Assembly (NCBI GenBank): GCA_023055425.1
Contig: JALGPY010000003.1
Location: forward strand, 19,403,001 to 19,467,000
Direction of reading: 5' to 3'
Source: Linanthus parryae
Lineage: Eukaryota > Streptophyta > Magnoliopsida > Ericales > Polemoniaceae
Length of the DNA: 64,000 nucleotides
The notes under the pieces: generated by a model
What the model was told of the DNA's origin: nothing
The model's input: only the letters and a program-made list of their open reading frames with translations
The model's database searches: none
Made by a program: the position numbers and the translations under genes
Shown here: positions 42,816 to 55,331 of the stretch, in pieces
How the letters are laid out: the number at the start of each line of letters is the position of its first letter
How positions within the stretch are numbered: the stretch's first letter is position 1

Positions 42816-43034
42816 GTTTAGTTCTTGTTAAAACCAATATGTGATCATGTTTTATATACCTATTTAGATACTGTGATCATACACTTAGATGTGTTCTTGC
42901 TTAGTTCTTGTTAAAACCAAAATGTGATCATGTTTTATATGCCTATTTAGCTACTGTGATCATACACTTAGATGTGTTACAGTTTAGTTCTTGTTAAAAC
43001 AAAAATGTGATCATGTTTTATATGCCTATTTAGC
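42816..43034. repeat. 83-bp tandem repeat, about 2.6 copies
   Basis: The word GTTCTTGTTAAAAC starts at 42821, 42904 and 42987, an exact 83-bp period. Units are nearly identical ('tgtgatcatgttttatat...'). Immediately to the right (43060-43200) is another short degenerate repeat built on 'gcatggtgctacacgc'. No coding role is seen. Confidence 0.88.
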
Positions 43035-43059
43035 TTCTATTATGTAACAAACATGGTGC

Positions 43060-44454
43060 TACACGCATAATGATTAGATGCATGGTGCTACACGCAAAAT
43101 GATAAGATGCATGGCGCTACACAATGTCAATGATAATTGTGCAATACACAATCTGAGAATTTATACACACATAGTGATCAGATACATGGTGCTACATTTG
43201 GTATAATAGTGAGGGGGTTTAGAGTTGTCCCTTGCCTATCATGGTGAGTGGGTTTTAGAGTACGACAATTGGTATCAATTGTAGCTCCACATTCACTTTG
43301 ATTAGGTTTTAAGAAGTGTGGCCTAAACCCAATCACACTCAATTCTATGATGATACCACAATCTGAGAATTGGCGTAAGAAAACCATGAATTCACCTTGC
43401 TAATTGTCTGATGGTGTGTCTATCTTTTTTGAGGACTTTCTTCATTATGTCAGTGTCCACCTCCAAATTTGGCACCTTGTTTCCTTTCTAATTGGATTTA
43501 ACATCCTCTTCTCAAAAAAAAATGGATTTAACATCCATGTGGACTCCTTCACTGAAACATTGCTTATTTTTTTCCAAATGTCATAAATAGTCCTTCGACT
43601 GAAACCAAACTTCTATGTTGCATGATTCATTAATCCAACAGTTGGCCTCATGTCCAAACATCCATGTAGAAGAAAATCTTTGATCTCACACCTTTGCCAA
43701 AATGTTTCTTTTATTTGGGCTAGACACTGATGAAACAGTAACTTTTTTTTTTTTTTTTTTTTTTTTGCAGGAAGAAGGATGGAGATGAAGATGGTGAATG
43801 ATGGAAGGATGGAGACGATGATGGTGAAAGCTGGAGATGATGATGGTGAATGAAGCTGTGGCTTTATTCTTCTGCTTCTACTTCTTCTTCTGTTATTGTC
43901 TTCAAGAACTGGACTTGTATAATGTATTGTCTAAAAAGTCCACAAACTCAATTTAGGCAAAATTTGATTTTTGGATTAGTGTTGAAGGAAGATTTTAGCT
44001 CCAGTTGAATTTTTAATCACATCAACCCTTTTCTGAAAAGGGTGATGTGATTGTTGGTAATTTAGGTAGTTTGTTTATGAAACCAGGGGTATTTTAGTCT
44101 TTTCCATCCATACTCTTATGTCATGCGTCCAGCCGCCATGGGAAGAATGAGTAGGGACACAGTGGTATGTCGGTGCCTTTCTCTGTCTCGCTTTTTACAC
44201 ACACCCAACACATGCTTCATCTTTGATTTCTCTAACAGCAGTCGAGTCTCGGGCCCACTAATTCAAAATTTCCAAGTCAGCCCACCTTCACAGCTTCGTA
44301 CCCTTAATTCATCACAATCTTATTGAGTATGAAGTAGTAAGAAGCCAAGTGCAACGATGTTCCCAGTACATTTGATATTTTGTCACTCCACCTGATATCA
44401 GTCATGCACTACATAATTTTCAACAGTCATTTTACAACCCATGCGGATGCGGTT
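43060..44454. other. Interval without a recognised gene
   Basis: It contains a short degenerate repeat (43060-43200), a T-run at 43741-43766 followed by a GCAG acceptor-like site, and a purine-rich stretch with repeated 'gatgatggtgaa' (43771-43850). No conserved protein is seen. Confidence 0.4.
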
Positions 44455-45320
44455 GAGATGAAGGGTAAATCTGGTTTTAGATGCTGGCCATCATGTAACA
44501 ACTACACATTTCGTGGTCAATGGAAGAAAACTAAAAAATGTGTTCATCTAAAAGAGAGATCCAAAGTCCTATAGAACTTGAGGGATTCCTAAATACCCAG
44601 CAAAAGATGTTATGCACAAAGTATATTGTAAGAGAAACTATAGCAAAATCCTAGGAGCATAGGTAGCTAAAACAAGCCCTATTCCCAGTTTAACCGGGTC
44701 AACTACATTAGTGGATCTCTCCCGTCAGCTAAAACAAGCTTTTACAAACACCAAGAAAGATCTTGAACCACAACCAATCAAATTTCTAACTGGTTTATTG
44801 AACGAAAATATTTTTTAAAACACTTGAAAAATGCTCCCGAAGAGGTAGTCTAACAAAAGACAAAATATATTCCCCGTTTATTGAAAAGAAGAAAATGAAA
44901 GAACATAGTGCTCCTATTGCGAGGAATGAGTTGGAAATAGGGAGTGGGTAGACAGTTGCTGTTTATAGATACAAGAACTGTAGGAGATGTTGCGTAACGG
45001 AGAGGTCCCAAGTCCGATGAAATTCCGAGACCTCATGCTCATTGAGGGGCCATATATAAGATGGGATTCAAAGCGTTTTTCCGGATTATATTGTAAGCTA
45101 ACTTTAGCAATGCAACATATTGGCATAAGAATAGAGGAAGAAGACAGATAAGCTAATATTGCCTGACACCATGAGAGGGGAGAGCACCAAGTCAGGCTAC
45201 AGTTTGTGGAGCAGTACAAACAGGTACATTCGTTACCAACATTTTGGCACAAAATAGAGGAAGAGTGTTGGGGGTAAAGTCTAGGGTCTCAGGTGTCGGG
45301 AGAAGTTCAAGTTAATTCTC
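44455..45320 (-). repeat. Segmental duplicate of an intron of the AIPP2-like gene
   Basis: Long collinear similarity with 62260-63310, which lies in the intron between the exons at 63516-63633 and 61855-62085. Shared blocks include 'ggccatcatgtaaca', 'agctaaaacaagctttta', 'gatcttgaaccacaaccaat' and 'gaagcattttccagattat'-type sequence. Together with 36955-37570 it reconstructs a second copy of that gene region, separated by about 6.9 kb that includes the copia element. Confidence 0.8.
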
Positions 45321-45721
45321 TGGAAAAACCTGCCTTATCCACCAAGTTCAGCCTCCAAAGAGCAGATGCAACATCATTCTGAAGGATACTTGTCAAATTA
45401 TGCGGGAGTGGGTGCAAGAAAATATTTTGAGCTCACCAGAGTTTCATGAAACTACATAAAGTGCAACAAATAGAAAGCATGACCGAGCAATATTTTTACA
45501 GAGGGGCTTATCTTCGACGAGAGCCACGAGTGAGATGACAAAAGCAGATGAACATCATCGATGGACTTTTAAAAGGATATCAGATGAAAGGACTGACACC
45601 TACCTCTAACAACAACAGAACGGGCACCTTTGATGCCATATAAAGCTGATTTGCTGCTCATAACTTACAGAACGACCTTTCGGCAAGTTCCTTCTGCCAA
45701 TACCAGGGCACCAATATGAGG

Positions 45722-46183
45722 CAGGGTTTCAAATAAAGGCCGTTACCGTTACGTTATGGCCAATATTTAACTGAAAAGGTAGTGGCCGAGTCCGATACAC
45801 CCGATACGGTTTACGTGAATCATATTCACAAGTGACACGGCCGATACGCACCGATATCCTCATGTAACGGCTGATACGCACCGATATCCTGGCGATACAC
45901 CCAATACGCTGTATCCTCATTATATTAATTTGTTATATAATGAAGTGTACAATGTCTAATTGTCTAAAAACTAGTTAGGCATGGCCTAAAGGACTAGTAC
46001 ATGACTACAAATATATTAGATATACAAAACATTCTCTTAAAAATACTTTTTGCATCTTAAAATGATTATTTAACATTCACGCGTTCGGTTCCCGATTCCC
46101 GTTACAGTTTCTCCGATACGGACCAACTCCGTTAACCGCGACCGGAACCGATACGTCGGCCGGTACCGTTATTTAAAACCATG
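45722..46183. mobile_element. hAT-type MITE with exact 8-bp target duplication
   Basis: Ends CAGGGTTTCAAATA (45722-45735) and TATTTAAAACCATG (46170-46183) are inverted repeats at 11 of 14 positions. Flanks ATATGAGG at 45714-45721 and 46184-46191 are an exact 8-bp duplication. The left half carries repeated CCGATAC/CCGATATCC words and the right half CGTTACCGG/CCGGTACCG words around an AT-rich centre. No ORF of note. Confidence 0.87.
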
Positions 46184-46854
46184 ATATGAGGTACTTGTCT
46201 ACTTGACCATCCTATATCCCATAAGCAGACTTGGGCATCTTTTACAAATTTACTTCTAGATATTCACTCGAAATTGAATTGAGATAAACATGTACACTAC
46301 AGTGTTTAAAGAATTATCCTTTTTCATCCATACTCTGTGTTCTACATATATTGAAGGGATCAACAGGCTAACAAAGGTAAGTGACCCTTTTTAATTGAGT
46401 TTACTAGAAAAAGTTACAGATAACAGAACTTCTCTACTGTCAATTATAACTTAAGATTGAAACACACTAAAAGCCGGAACACTTGCCATGAACTTTATAA
46501 TGATACTTTAACTATTTGAGGTGCTGTAAATTAGAACACACACACACACACACACACGCACCCCTTGACTTTTTTTATCATACTGAACTGGTACTTGACG
46601 TCTTGACCACATTAATGACTCATAACTATAAAGCTGGCAACTCAGAAAAATTACGTCGAGGATCTTTGGAGATTTATTACCTAGAACATGCAGGAGGTTT
46701 AAGCTTGAAAGTCTTGGACGTCTAGGATCAGAATTTCCTCCCATATTCGTCAAGGATCCGAGTTGAAGGTTTAGGCTTGAGAGTGGTTGATGTCAAGTTG
46801 GAGCCCAAACATCATGATGGTCCAAAAGTTGGTGGCACAACACTCCTTGATGAG

Positions 46855-47345
46855 GATGCAAAATTCTTGGAGTCTGACGCTAACATGATAGTATCTTCAG
46901 GATTCAAGAATTTTGTTTTGGCGGGTTTGGAGTTCTTTTTCCATTTGGGACCTTAAGGAATTAATGACTCTTGGATGTCTTTCTCCTTAGACTTTGGTGA
47001 TGCTGTAATCCCAAAATCACATTTTTCGCACTGCCAGACCTCCGGAAGTTCGCCGATTGGTTTTCGGAAAGAAGTAAACAAATTTAAGTTATTCAATCTC
47101 TTTGCTCGAATAACCTAAATTTGTAAAATTTTCCAGATATTACAGAAAATCATTTTGAGAAGCTCCGGAGGTTTGGCTGTGCGAAAAATGTGAATTTGGG
47201 ATTACAGCATCACCAAAGTCTAAGCAGAAAGACATCTGTGAGTCATTAATTCCGAAAGGTCCCAAATGGAAAAGAACTCCAAACCCGAAAAAACAAAAAT
47301 CTTGAATCCTGAAGACGTTGTCATGTTAGCATCAGGCGCCAAGAA
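46855..47345. repeat. Foldback (inverted repeat) of about 490 bp
   Basis: The left arm (about 46866-47060) is the reverse complement of the right arm (about 47140-47345) with high similarity: shared blocks are 'cttcaggattcaaga', 'gggtttggagttctttt', 'ccatttgggacc', 'gactttggtgatgctgtaat' and 'cacatttttcgcac'. The central loop (47070-47130) itself contains a smaller palindrome (ACAAATTTAAGTTATT and complement). Part of the loop recurs directly at 47347-47405. Transcribed, it would fold into a long hairpin. No terminal repeat or target duplication was pinned down. Confidence 0.85.
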
Positions 47346-47504
47346 CTTCGCCGAATGATTTTCTGCAAGAATTATACAAATTTAGATTATTCAAGCAAAG
47401 AGATGTCAAGAGTACTACGAGCTAGATAAATTTACACCTCGATATATATAAGCAAGAAGAGCCTGAAAGGACGTGCATATATTTGTTCAGGAAGGAGATT
47501 TAAC

Positions 47505-50500
47505 AGACAGCATAGAGACAGGCAACATAGGCATGAACAAGACGCACAAAAAAACAGAGAGAAGTTACATGTGCTCACGATATATCTTGCATTTACAGCA
47601 AATTTGAATACAATTAGTGTAGCCAATATTGCACATATCTCACAGACAACTTCCTACGCAAACAAAGTCAAGCTTATAAAATTTCATGTACATTGACCTT
47701 TCTAATTTAACAAAAGGGAGCTGAACAAACAAAAAGTTCTGTACTCTAGAGCAGAGCCACAAGTCTAACAGAGTTGTCAGAAAACAAAATACAGTTGATG
47801 GCATATTGTGCAACTTTCGGTTTAAAACTGACTGCTTTCAGAATGTATCATCTTGAGAAAGAGTTCAGGTTAGATAACAACATTGCAATGTGTTTACTGG
47901 AATGGTAAACGCAATACAAGTAGAAGGCAGGTAATATGCAACTAAACAAGAAAATAGGTATGAATAAAATAATAAAGACAACAGCAACCCTAGGTAACTG
48001 CACTTTATTTAATGAATAGCATGAGTTAAATGGTATACCACAATCTAAGATATGGCATACTTTTTTTGTCCCACAATCATATATTAAGTAAAACCGTTAT
48101 ATCTTTTAAACATATATAACGGCCCCCCAAGGTCTATTTTTTATCCCAGGACGTTCTCCAAACGTTTCAAAAAGTGGGATCGCGTCACTGGGAAGTTCCT
48201 ACTAGGTTTCGGAACTCAATATTTTTACAAGAAAGCCATGTGGTGTTCTGGGAGCGTTCCGGAGCGCTCAAGTGGAATTCCAGGGGTATGGGGACGATGC
48301 TGTACATGGAGTTGAGAGAACAACTAAAGAACAATGCCCAAAGAATACCAGGGTTCTGCATGAAAGAGTAATTAAAAAAATCAGCTTTCAAGAGCAAGAA
48401 CTAAGGGCTTTACCATGTCGTTCAACCTTCAAATCTGGTGAATTGTTCACTGGTCGTAGTATGAACTTGCGACACTCCGATAGAATCAAAAGAGGGGATG
48501 AGATAATGACGACGAGAGGACAGATAATGATACCATTGGTAATTCAACTTCTCTTTTTAGTGTTCATTTTCTGTCTCTACCTACCACCAATTGGAAAACC
48601 CAACATGTAAGTGATAAGAAGATTTCATTGACATGTATCATATAAAAGTAGGTTACTGGGCCTTAGTGGGCTCTACATATTAGAAAGAGGGATGCCACGT
48701 CTCATCCATTTTTTTCACCGTTTGACTTCACCGCTCAAGTAAAATTACCATCTGTATCATGATCTTTTTTTACAATATTTTTCTAAAAATACCTACAACC
48801 AATTGAAAAACCCGACATGGAAAGTGATATAAAACTATTCAAAATAATGATGGCAGTAGCATTTCTCTATTATGATTGGTTACGGGGCCTTTATGAGTTT
48901 TCTAATTTATTATAACTTGCTATATTAAAGAGAATAGCTCCAGTGGGTCACTCAATTCCTTTGCTGGTCACTCAAAAAATTCAATGGCACGTGGCATTTC
49001 TCTATATATAATAGACAAAGTGCTATGTGCCACAGAAATTTTCAAATCGTATTTAATCACGTCCACATCGAGTTTTCCTTGGTTGTAGGCATTTCTAGAA
49101 AATAACTACAAAAATATAATGATATTATGACACCATTGGTAAGTTAACAGATGAGCATTGAAGTCAAACAGTGAAAAAAAATGATGAGACGTAGTGTCCC
49201 TCATTCTAATATACAAAGCAGACAGAACATTTGGTGTCTTAGTATCCACCTTTTGAGTTTCCGAAACTACACTTAAGAGGAATGCTAATAGTTTTATATA
49301 ACTTTCCAAGCTGGGTTTTCCAATTGATTCTAGGTACTACTAGAAAAATGACATAAAAAAAGGTAATGATATGAAGATCCTGATGGTAATTTTACACGAG
49401 CGGTGAAGTCAAATGGTGAAAATATCGATGAGACGTGGCGTCCCTCATTAAAATATACATAGCACGCTAAGGCTCAGTAATCTACTTGTATAGAAAAATG
49501 CTACGTGTCACCGAAACCTACTTATCACTTTATATCACTTCTTATATTGTGTTTTCCATTGGTGGTAGGTAGACAAGAAAATGAACATTAAAAGGAAAAG
49601 TTGAATTACCAATGGTATCATTGTCAGTCCTCTTATCGTCATTGTCTCGTTCCATCTTTTGATTCTGTCGGAGCGTCGCAAGTTCATACTACAACCAGTA
49701 AAGAAATTCACCAGATTCGAAGGTTGACTGATACGGTAAAGCACATAGTTCTTGTTTTTTAAAGCTGATTTCGTTCTTACTCTTTTCATGCAGAACCATG
49801 GTTTCCGTTGGGATTTATACATTGGTTGTTCTCGGAACTCCATGTGCGGTGACGTCCCCGTGACATGTACACCCCATTGAGTCCGGAACTTCCCGCGGAT
49901 GCATTTGGGAAACGACCCTGGGTTAAACAATAAAACTGGGGAGGGTGTTCTTTCTATTTATTAAAAGTAAAGTGATGTTACTCGTAAATAAATAAAATAT
50001 GATTGCAAGGAAAAAAAGGTATATCTAAGATTCTTCTATAGCATTTATGTCGTGCTATTCATTAAATAAGGTGCAGTTACCTAGTGTTGATGTCGCCTTT
50101 ATTCTTTTTCCTCTATCCATTATCCTTTTTAGTTGCATTTGTTACCTACTTACCTGCTACCTATTGGAATTGCCTTTACCATTCCAGTATTGTTGTAATC
50201 TAACCTGAAAAGCAACGCTTTCTTAAGATGATACAATCTGAAAACACGGTCAATTTCAAACAGAAAATTGGACAAGATGCCATAAATTGTATTTTGTTTT
50301 ATGACTATTCTGTTAGAACTAATTGTGCTGCTTCAGAGCACAGAACTTTTGCTTGTTCAGCACCTTTTTGTTAAAACTAGAAAGGTCTATATACCTGAAA
50401 TTTTATATGCTTGTAAAAGCTCCTTTAACATCAATACGACTACTGTGTAGGAAGATGTCTGCAAGATATGTGGCAATACTGGCTACACTAATCGAATTCG

Positions 50501-50590
50501 AATTTGTTCTAAATGCAAGATATCTCGTGAGCATATGTAAGATTGTCTCCCTGTGTGTTTGTGCTTCGTGTACATGCATCTGCTGATTGA
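47505..50590. repeat. Large inverted repeat, arms of about 1.3 kb
   Basis: The left arm (about 47505-48890) matches the reverse complement of the right arm (about 49280-50590), with diverged but continuous similarity and about 390 bp between. Each arm contains a related reading frame: plus 48272-48610 ('SMNLRHSDRIKRGDEIM', then the hydrophobic 'IPLVIQLLFLVFIFCLYL') and minus 49930-49535 ('SMNLRRSDRIKRWNETM', 'IPLVIQLFLLMFIFLS'). The conserved short membrane-like segment in both arms is notable but unrecognised. It could be an inverted duplication or a foldback transposon. Confidence 0.8.
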
Positions 50591-51799
50591 CTCTATATAC
50601 CACGACCGGCTCTAAACATTTTTGGTGCCCTGAGAAAACAAAGAATCTGATGCCCACTTATATAAATAAATGTAAACTACAAAATTTGGATATTACCTCA
50701 AAATTTGAACAACCTTCCACGTTTTAACATAAAAGGTAAATTCAATCGAAACCTAAAAGAGAACTATCACAACCAGATTACAAAAGAGAATTTGAATCTT
50801 CATACAAGGTTAGAGAGAGAAGCATCAATTTTAGCAGAATTGTGAGCATAAGAATTTAACAATTCTACTGACAAATATAAAAATAAAACATCAAACAGTT
50901 TAGTTAACAAAATACAATCTTAGATGATAGTGATGGTTAGCAGAGATGATAAACAAAATTCATTACTGCATTAAGTCAACCTACTATTTTTTCGGATGAG
51001 AGATCGCCTTTTCCATAGCTTCAACTTCAAGAGTAAAAAAGGGTCCAATATAAAGTCTTTCAAATATGAGAGCGATTTTTTAGGGTGATTTTTTTTTCGA
51101 CTTGGGACCATGGTATTTACCAGAAAAATTTGGAAATAAGTGGTTGCAAGATGAGAGGAGACATTTGTGAGAGATATTAGAAGAAAGTTTGTAGTGAAAA
51201 AAAGAGGAAACGTTTATGTGGAGATTTTAGGATATATTCTGGAGAAAGAGAAGATGAACCGTTACTGACAGATAGAAGGAGAAATTTTTTGGAGAAAGAA
51301 AAGAATCACAATCTTGAATTGGCGATAAGAATTAGGAAATATGGAACGGAGAAAGGATTAATTGTTGACTGAATGATATTTCTATTAATTGCATTAACAT
51401 TATTAAAAATATCTAATATATGGAAATTTCTATATATCAGTATCTTCAAAATGGAAAGACATCCGTGATTGAAAACTATGAGTATATGAACATCCTAGTC
51501 TTTTTAGAGGTATGAACACTCCAACTCTATGGTGAGTGGTGGTGGGGTGGGGTGCTGTTGCAGTTGTTGGTGGTGGTACTAATGTATTTTGGAGCTTAGT
51601 GGTGGTGAAATGGCCGATGTACCCCCTAAGTGTGCTGAAGCGCCTAACACTAAGTCAATTTCACACACGGTGTTAGTTAATTTAGGCAATTTGTGCATAC
51701 TTTGCACATAGTTAAGCGTTAAAATCAATACAGTGTGTATCCGTGTGGGAAGTGGATAAAATTGTAAGGTAGTTAAGTGTCGTTTGTCCTATAACATAG
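50591..51799. other. Interval without a recognised gene
   Basis: The AT-rich sequence starts with a 'ccggctctaaacatttttggtgccctga' stretch familiar from plant repeats. I cannot assign it to an element with defined ends. No conserved protein on either strand. Confidence 0.4.
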
Positions 51800-53177
51800 A
51801 AATGTCTATTATTTTCAAACTAAGTTATGATCACATAGTACTTTTTTTAGATAAATTATACCTTTTTTATCACAGTTACTATTATTTTCGAAGACATATT
51901 ACACTAAACATACATATAATATGACAAAACCAGCAAAAAACCTACTGCAAGGTCGATTTACATCACGACCCCCTCCGCCCCTAAAGAAAAAGTAACATAC
52001 CACTTGAGACAACTAACCCCAATTGCTTAACATTGTTAAGTAAATTAGGTATATAAAACCATGGGCAAAATAGTCATTCATGCCCTGGTAACTCCAAAAT
52101 AGGTGATATTACTAGCCTGATTTCTGAGTTGTTCTGTGTGTGGTTCGAGTGCTATTACCATGTTTTACCCCAAAATTGGTGTGACTTTACAATTGGCCCC
52201 TGAATGTCACCACTTGCGTGTTTTGAGCATGTTTTCTTAATTTTTGCCCCATAGTTGCGACAAAGAACGTTCGGTAGTTGTTGTGTTGCCTGTGACAAGA
52301 TACTAGGCATGTAACTTTGGAAGGTGAAACACCTGATATGGGAGACAAGAAGGGGACAGGGAGCATGCTAATCGAGGAACATGCCAACGAGGAACCAACA
52401 AGATCCACTGGAAGATCTGGTGCAGAAATCAGAATGCACGAGTGTGTGCCACAGTAGATATCGGTTAAATTTCAGGGAATGAAACCCAGGGCTACACAAC
52501 TTGTGCAACAGTCGATACCACAACAGGACCCCACCCATCATCAGTGTGATGTTTAACAAATACCATATGGTGCTATACCGGTAACATGCACGACTAACTT
52601 GGCCATTGTCATCGCTTTATTAAAGCAACTCTTCATTTGTGTACTTTGTGTTTAATTCTTTTTACTATTAGATTCCCTTAATAGAAAACATTGATGGGGT
52701 TAGGCCGCTAAGGGTGGACGATTTCTTTTCTATTTTGTATGAAGACTATTTCAAATAGGTAGGTTGCACGTGTCACATTGACAAAAGGTAGCAAACAAAA
52801 AATTGGAACAATGAAAGGATATTTGAGTACTATAGTATCTTCTTTAAAAATCAAAATAGTTCTAACTTCTAAGAGTTCTTCCAGTGTACCAAACATTACA
52901 TTATTGTTTTTACTACACTGTTTTGTCTATTGTGCACAACTTTACCAGTTTGAAATGCCAGTTTTATGAAGTAGCAATATTATCAGGACAGGCTCTCACA
53001 AATTCGAATCCCCAAAACTTTCGGAGAAAGCAATCGTGATCATCATGACTTTTTCTATTTATTTCATTTGTATATTCATATATCCGTGCTATCTAGATCG
53101 AAAGTTCATGAAGGCCGAGACATTAAGGAGACAACCAGAGGAAGCAATCGAAATAAATTATCAGAAAATGAAAGAAG

Positions 53178-53180
<3 letters not shown>

Positions 53181-53222
<42 letters not shown>
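53181..53222. repeat. (GA)n microsatellite
   Basis: About 21 uninterrupted GA units lie within the left copy of the 51800-55280 duplication. The right copy has only a short GAGAGA run at 55015-55025, so the expansion came after duplication. Confidence 0.95.
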
Positions 53223-53227
<5 letters not shown>

Positions 53228-54646
53228 ATCTCACTCAGAAGGAGCGATAACGACGACCACAGAGTGTTGATCTGATTGTGGTCGAAAGGCATCTCTCTCA
53301 CCTCAAAGCAGACATTGCCATGGTGGTTATTGAATCGCTCTTTTACCTTCCTTCACGTAGACTTGTTTCTGCAGATCAGAGCTTGTTACTTTCACTAAAT
53401 ACACCGATATGCATTTAAACAGCTTGTGTATAGCAAATGGTTAAAAACACTTAGGCTCTGTTTGGTTGGCAGTAAAAAGGTTTTCCAGAAAGAAAAAAAA
53501 TCTCAATTTCCGGAGTTTGTTTTGTAACTTGCTCTGTAAAACAATATACCATGTAGTATGTTTTTCTCAAATGTTGTAAAATGACTTGCAAGTTCAAAAT
53601 CCGTAAGTCTATCGTGACAATCCTCCTCCGCTTTTTGGTCCTTCTTCATCAAAGAGCACATTACCAACATACCTTACATTTCCATGCCAAATTCAATCCA
53701 TTAAATATAAACTTGGATTCACTGTGACTAAAGCCCGAATAGACCACATATTTACATGGGCTTATCATAAATACACAATCAATGGCAATTCATAGACATA
53801 GCCCTGGAAATATTCTTACATATGTAGTATCACTTTATCACTCCATCAATCTTCACCTTTCACATAATAATATTCAACCATCTGATAACACTTTTAATAT
53901 AAATCTGTCTATAATTTTCAAACAAAGTCTTAATCAAATACTAGTTCTTTTTTTATATATAATTGTAATATTTCTATCACGATTACAGAAATTTTAAAAA
54001 ACAAATTACACTAAATCTACATACATTATGACAAAAGTAGAAGAACTAAAACTATTGCACCGTCGATTTACCACGTAATCCCCCCCCCCCCAAACCTCCT
54101 CCAACATTGCAATATACTAATTGTGTTTGGTAGTCTTGATGGAGCACTTTGGAAGGTGAAACATAAACTATGGGAGCCAAGCAGAGGACCGAGAGCAAGC
54201 TACAACCAAAGGGGAAGAAGATCTGGCTGCAGTGGAAAGAGGGAGAAGACAAAAGAAAAATAATAATCTGCGGCATGAATCTCGGCTAGTGTTTTCTAAC
54301 TCGGTAACTCTTTGGGAATATCTCTGTGCACTGGCGGAAAATTCGACTGTCACCGGGCACTAGGCGTGTTTAGGATTACTAGCAGGTCATATGTTCCATT
54401 TATTTTTATTCATATATCTCGTGCTCTGCGTGTCTATTACAGTGTGAGCTCTGCATTCGGCCATATATCGGGGGCACACAGACTCTCTTTTAACATCCCG
54501 TACCAGTTTGAAACCGCATTTGTATGAAGGAACAATAATACTAGCCCTCACTCCAGAATCTGACAAGTTCATGAAAATGCACCCCAAATAAACCAAAACC
54601 AGACCAGAGAAACAAAAATGCACCCCATATAGAAAATCAGATAGTA

Positions 54647-54904
54647 CTACTTCCGTTTCTTCTCTATCACACCGGTTTGACTTTTGTCACTATTCACTGA
54701 GTCACTTTAACCCGGTGATTTGGGTAGCAAAACGATGCAACTTTTTGATAATTTTTTCATGGCGTGTAGAGTAAAAGTTGCTCTATAACACGCTGAAAAA
54801 TTATCAAAAAATCGAATCGTTTTGCTATTCAGATCACCCTGTCAAAGTGGCTCAGAAACGAGTCAAAAAGTAAAATCAGTGTGATAGAGAAGAAACGGAG
54901 GTAG
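54647..54904. mobile_element. Stowaway-like MITE, copy C
   Basis: Ends CTACTTCCGTTTC and GAAACGGAGGTAG, flanked by TA at 54645-54646 and 54905-54906. The 258-bp hairpin matches copies A and B, with 'ggtttgacttttgtcac' in one arm and its complement in the other. Confidence 0.9.
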
Positions 54905-55331
54905 TACAATGGAAAAGAAAATGGCTAGATCGAAAGTTCATGAAGGTGGAGACATAAGGAGGCAACCAGAGAAAGCAATCGCAGTAAATCATCAGGAACT
55001 GAAATAAGGCGAGCGAGAGAGAGAGGGAAACGGAGATCTCACTCAGTAAATCATCGGACTGGGGGGACTAAACGGCGTCGCTCTCGCCTTAGAGCAGCGA
55101 TCGACGACGACGACGACGACCGGAGAGGGTTGATCTGGTTTGGGGGACATCATGGGGACGAAACGGCGTTTCTCTCGGCTCAGATCAGCCATCGCAATGG
55201 TGATTGTTGAATTGCTCTCTTTTTTCCTTCCATGGCGTAGAATTGATTGTTTCTGCAGATTGAATTGATTGTTGCACAAAACTCAATTCGAATCTTGCTG
55301 CGTTGGGGTTGATTTGCTTCCTCACTCGAGT

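Larger units (their letters stand above)
51800..55280. repeat. Two-copy degenerate segmental duplication
   Basis: 51800-52420 is similar to 53900-54280 (shared 'aaggtgaaacat' and 'tgggag.caag' blocks), and 52930-53400 is similar to 54520-55270 (shared 'tagatcgaaagttcatgaagg', 'gagatctcactcag', 'ttgttgaattgctctctttt'-type blocks). Order is the same, period about 2.0 kb. The second half of each copy ends in GC-richer sequence; on the minus strand the right copy has a short frame beginning 'MADLSREKRRFVPMM' (about 55190). A Stowaway (54647-54904) interrupts the right copy. This may be the 5' end of a duplicated gene that has decayed. Confidence 0.6.

Noticed and set aside
50591..51500. Possible hAT-like or other repeat starting 'ccggctctaaacatttttgg'
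   Set aside because: The motif is familiar from plant repeats, but I could find neither matching ends nor a target duplication.
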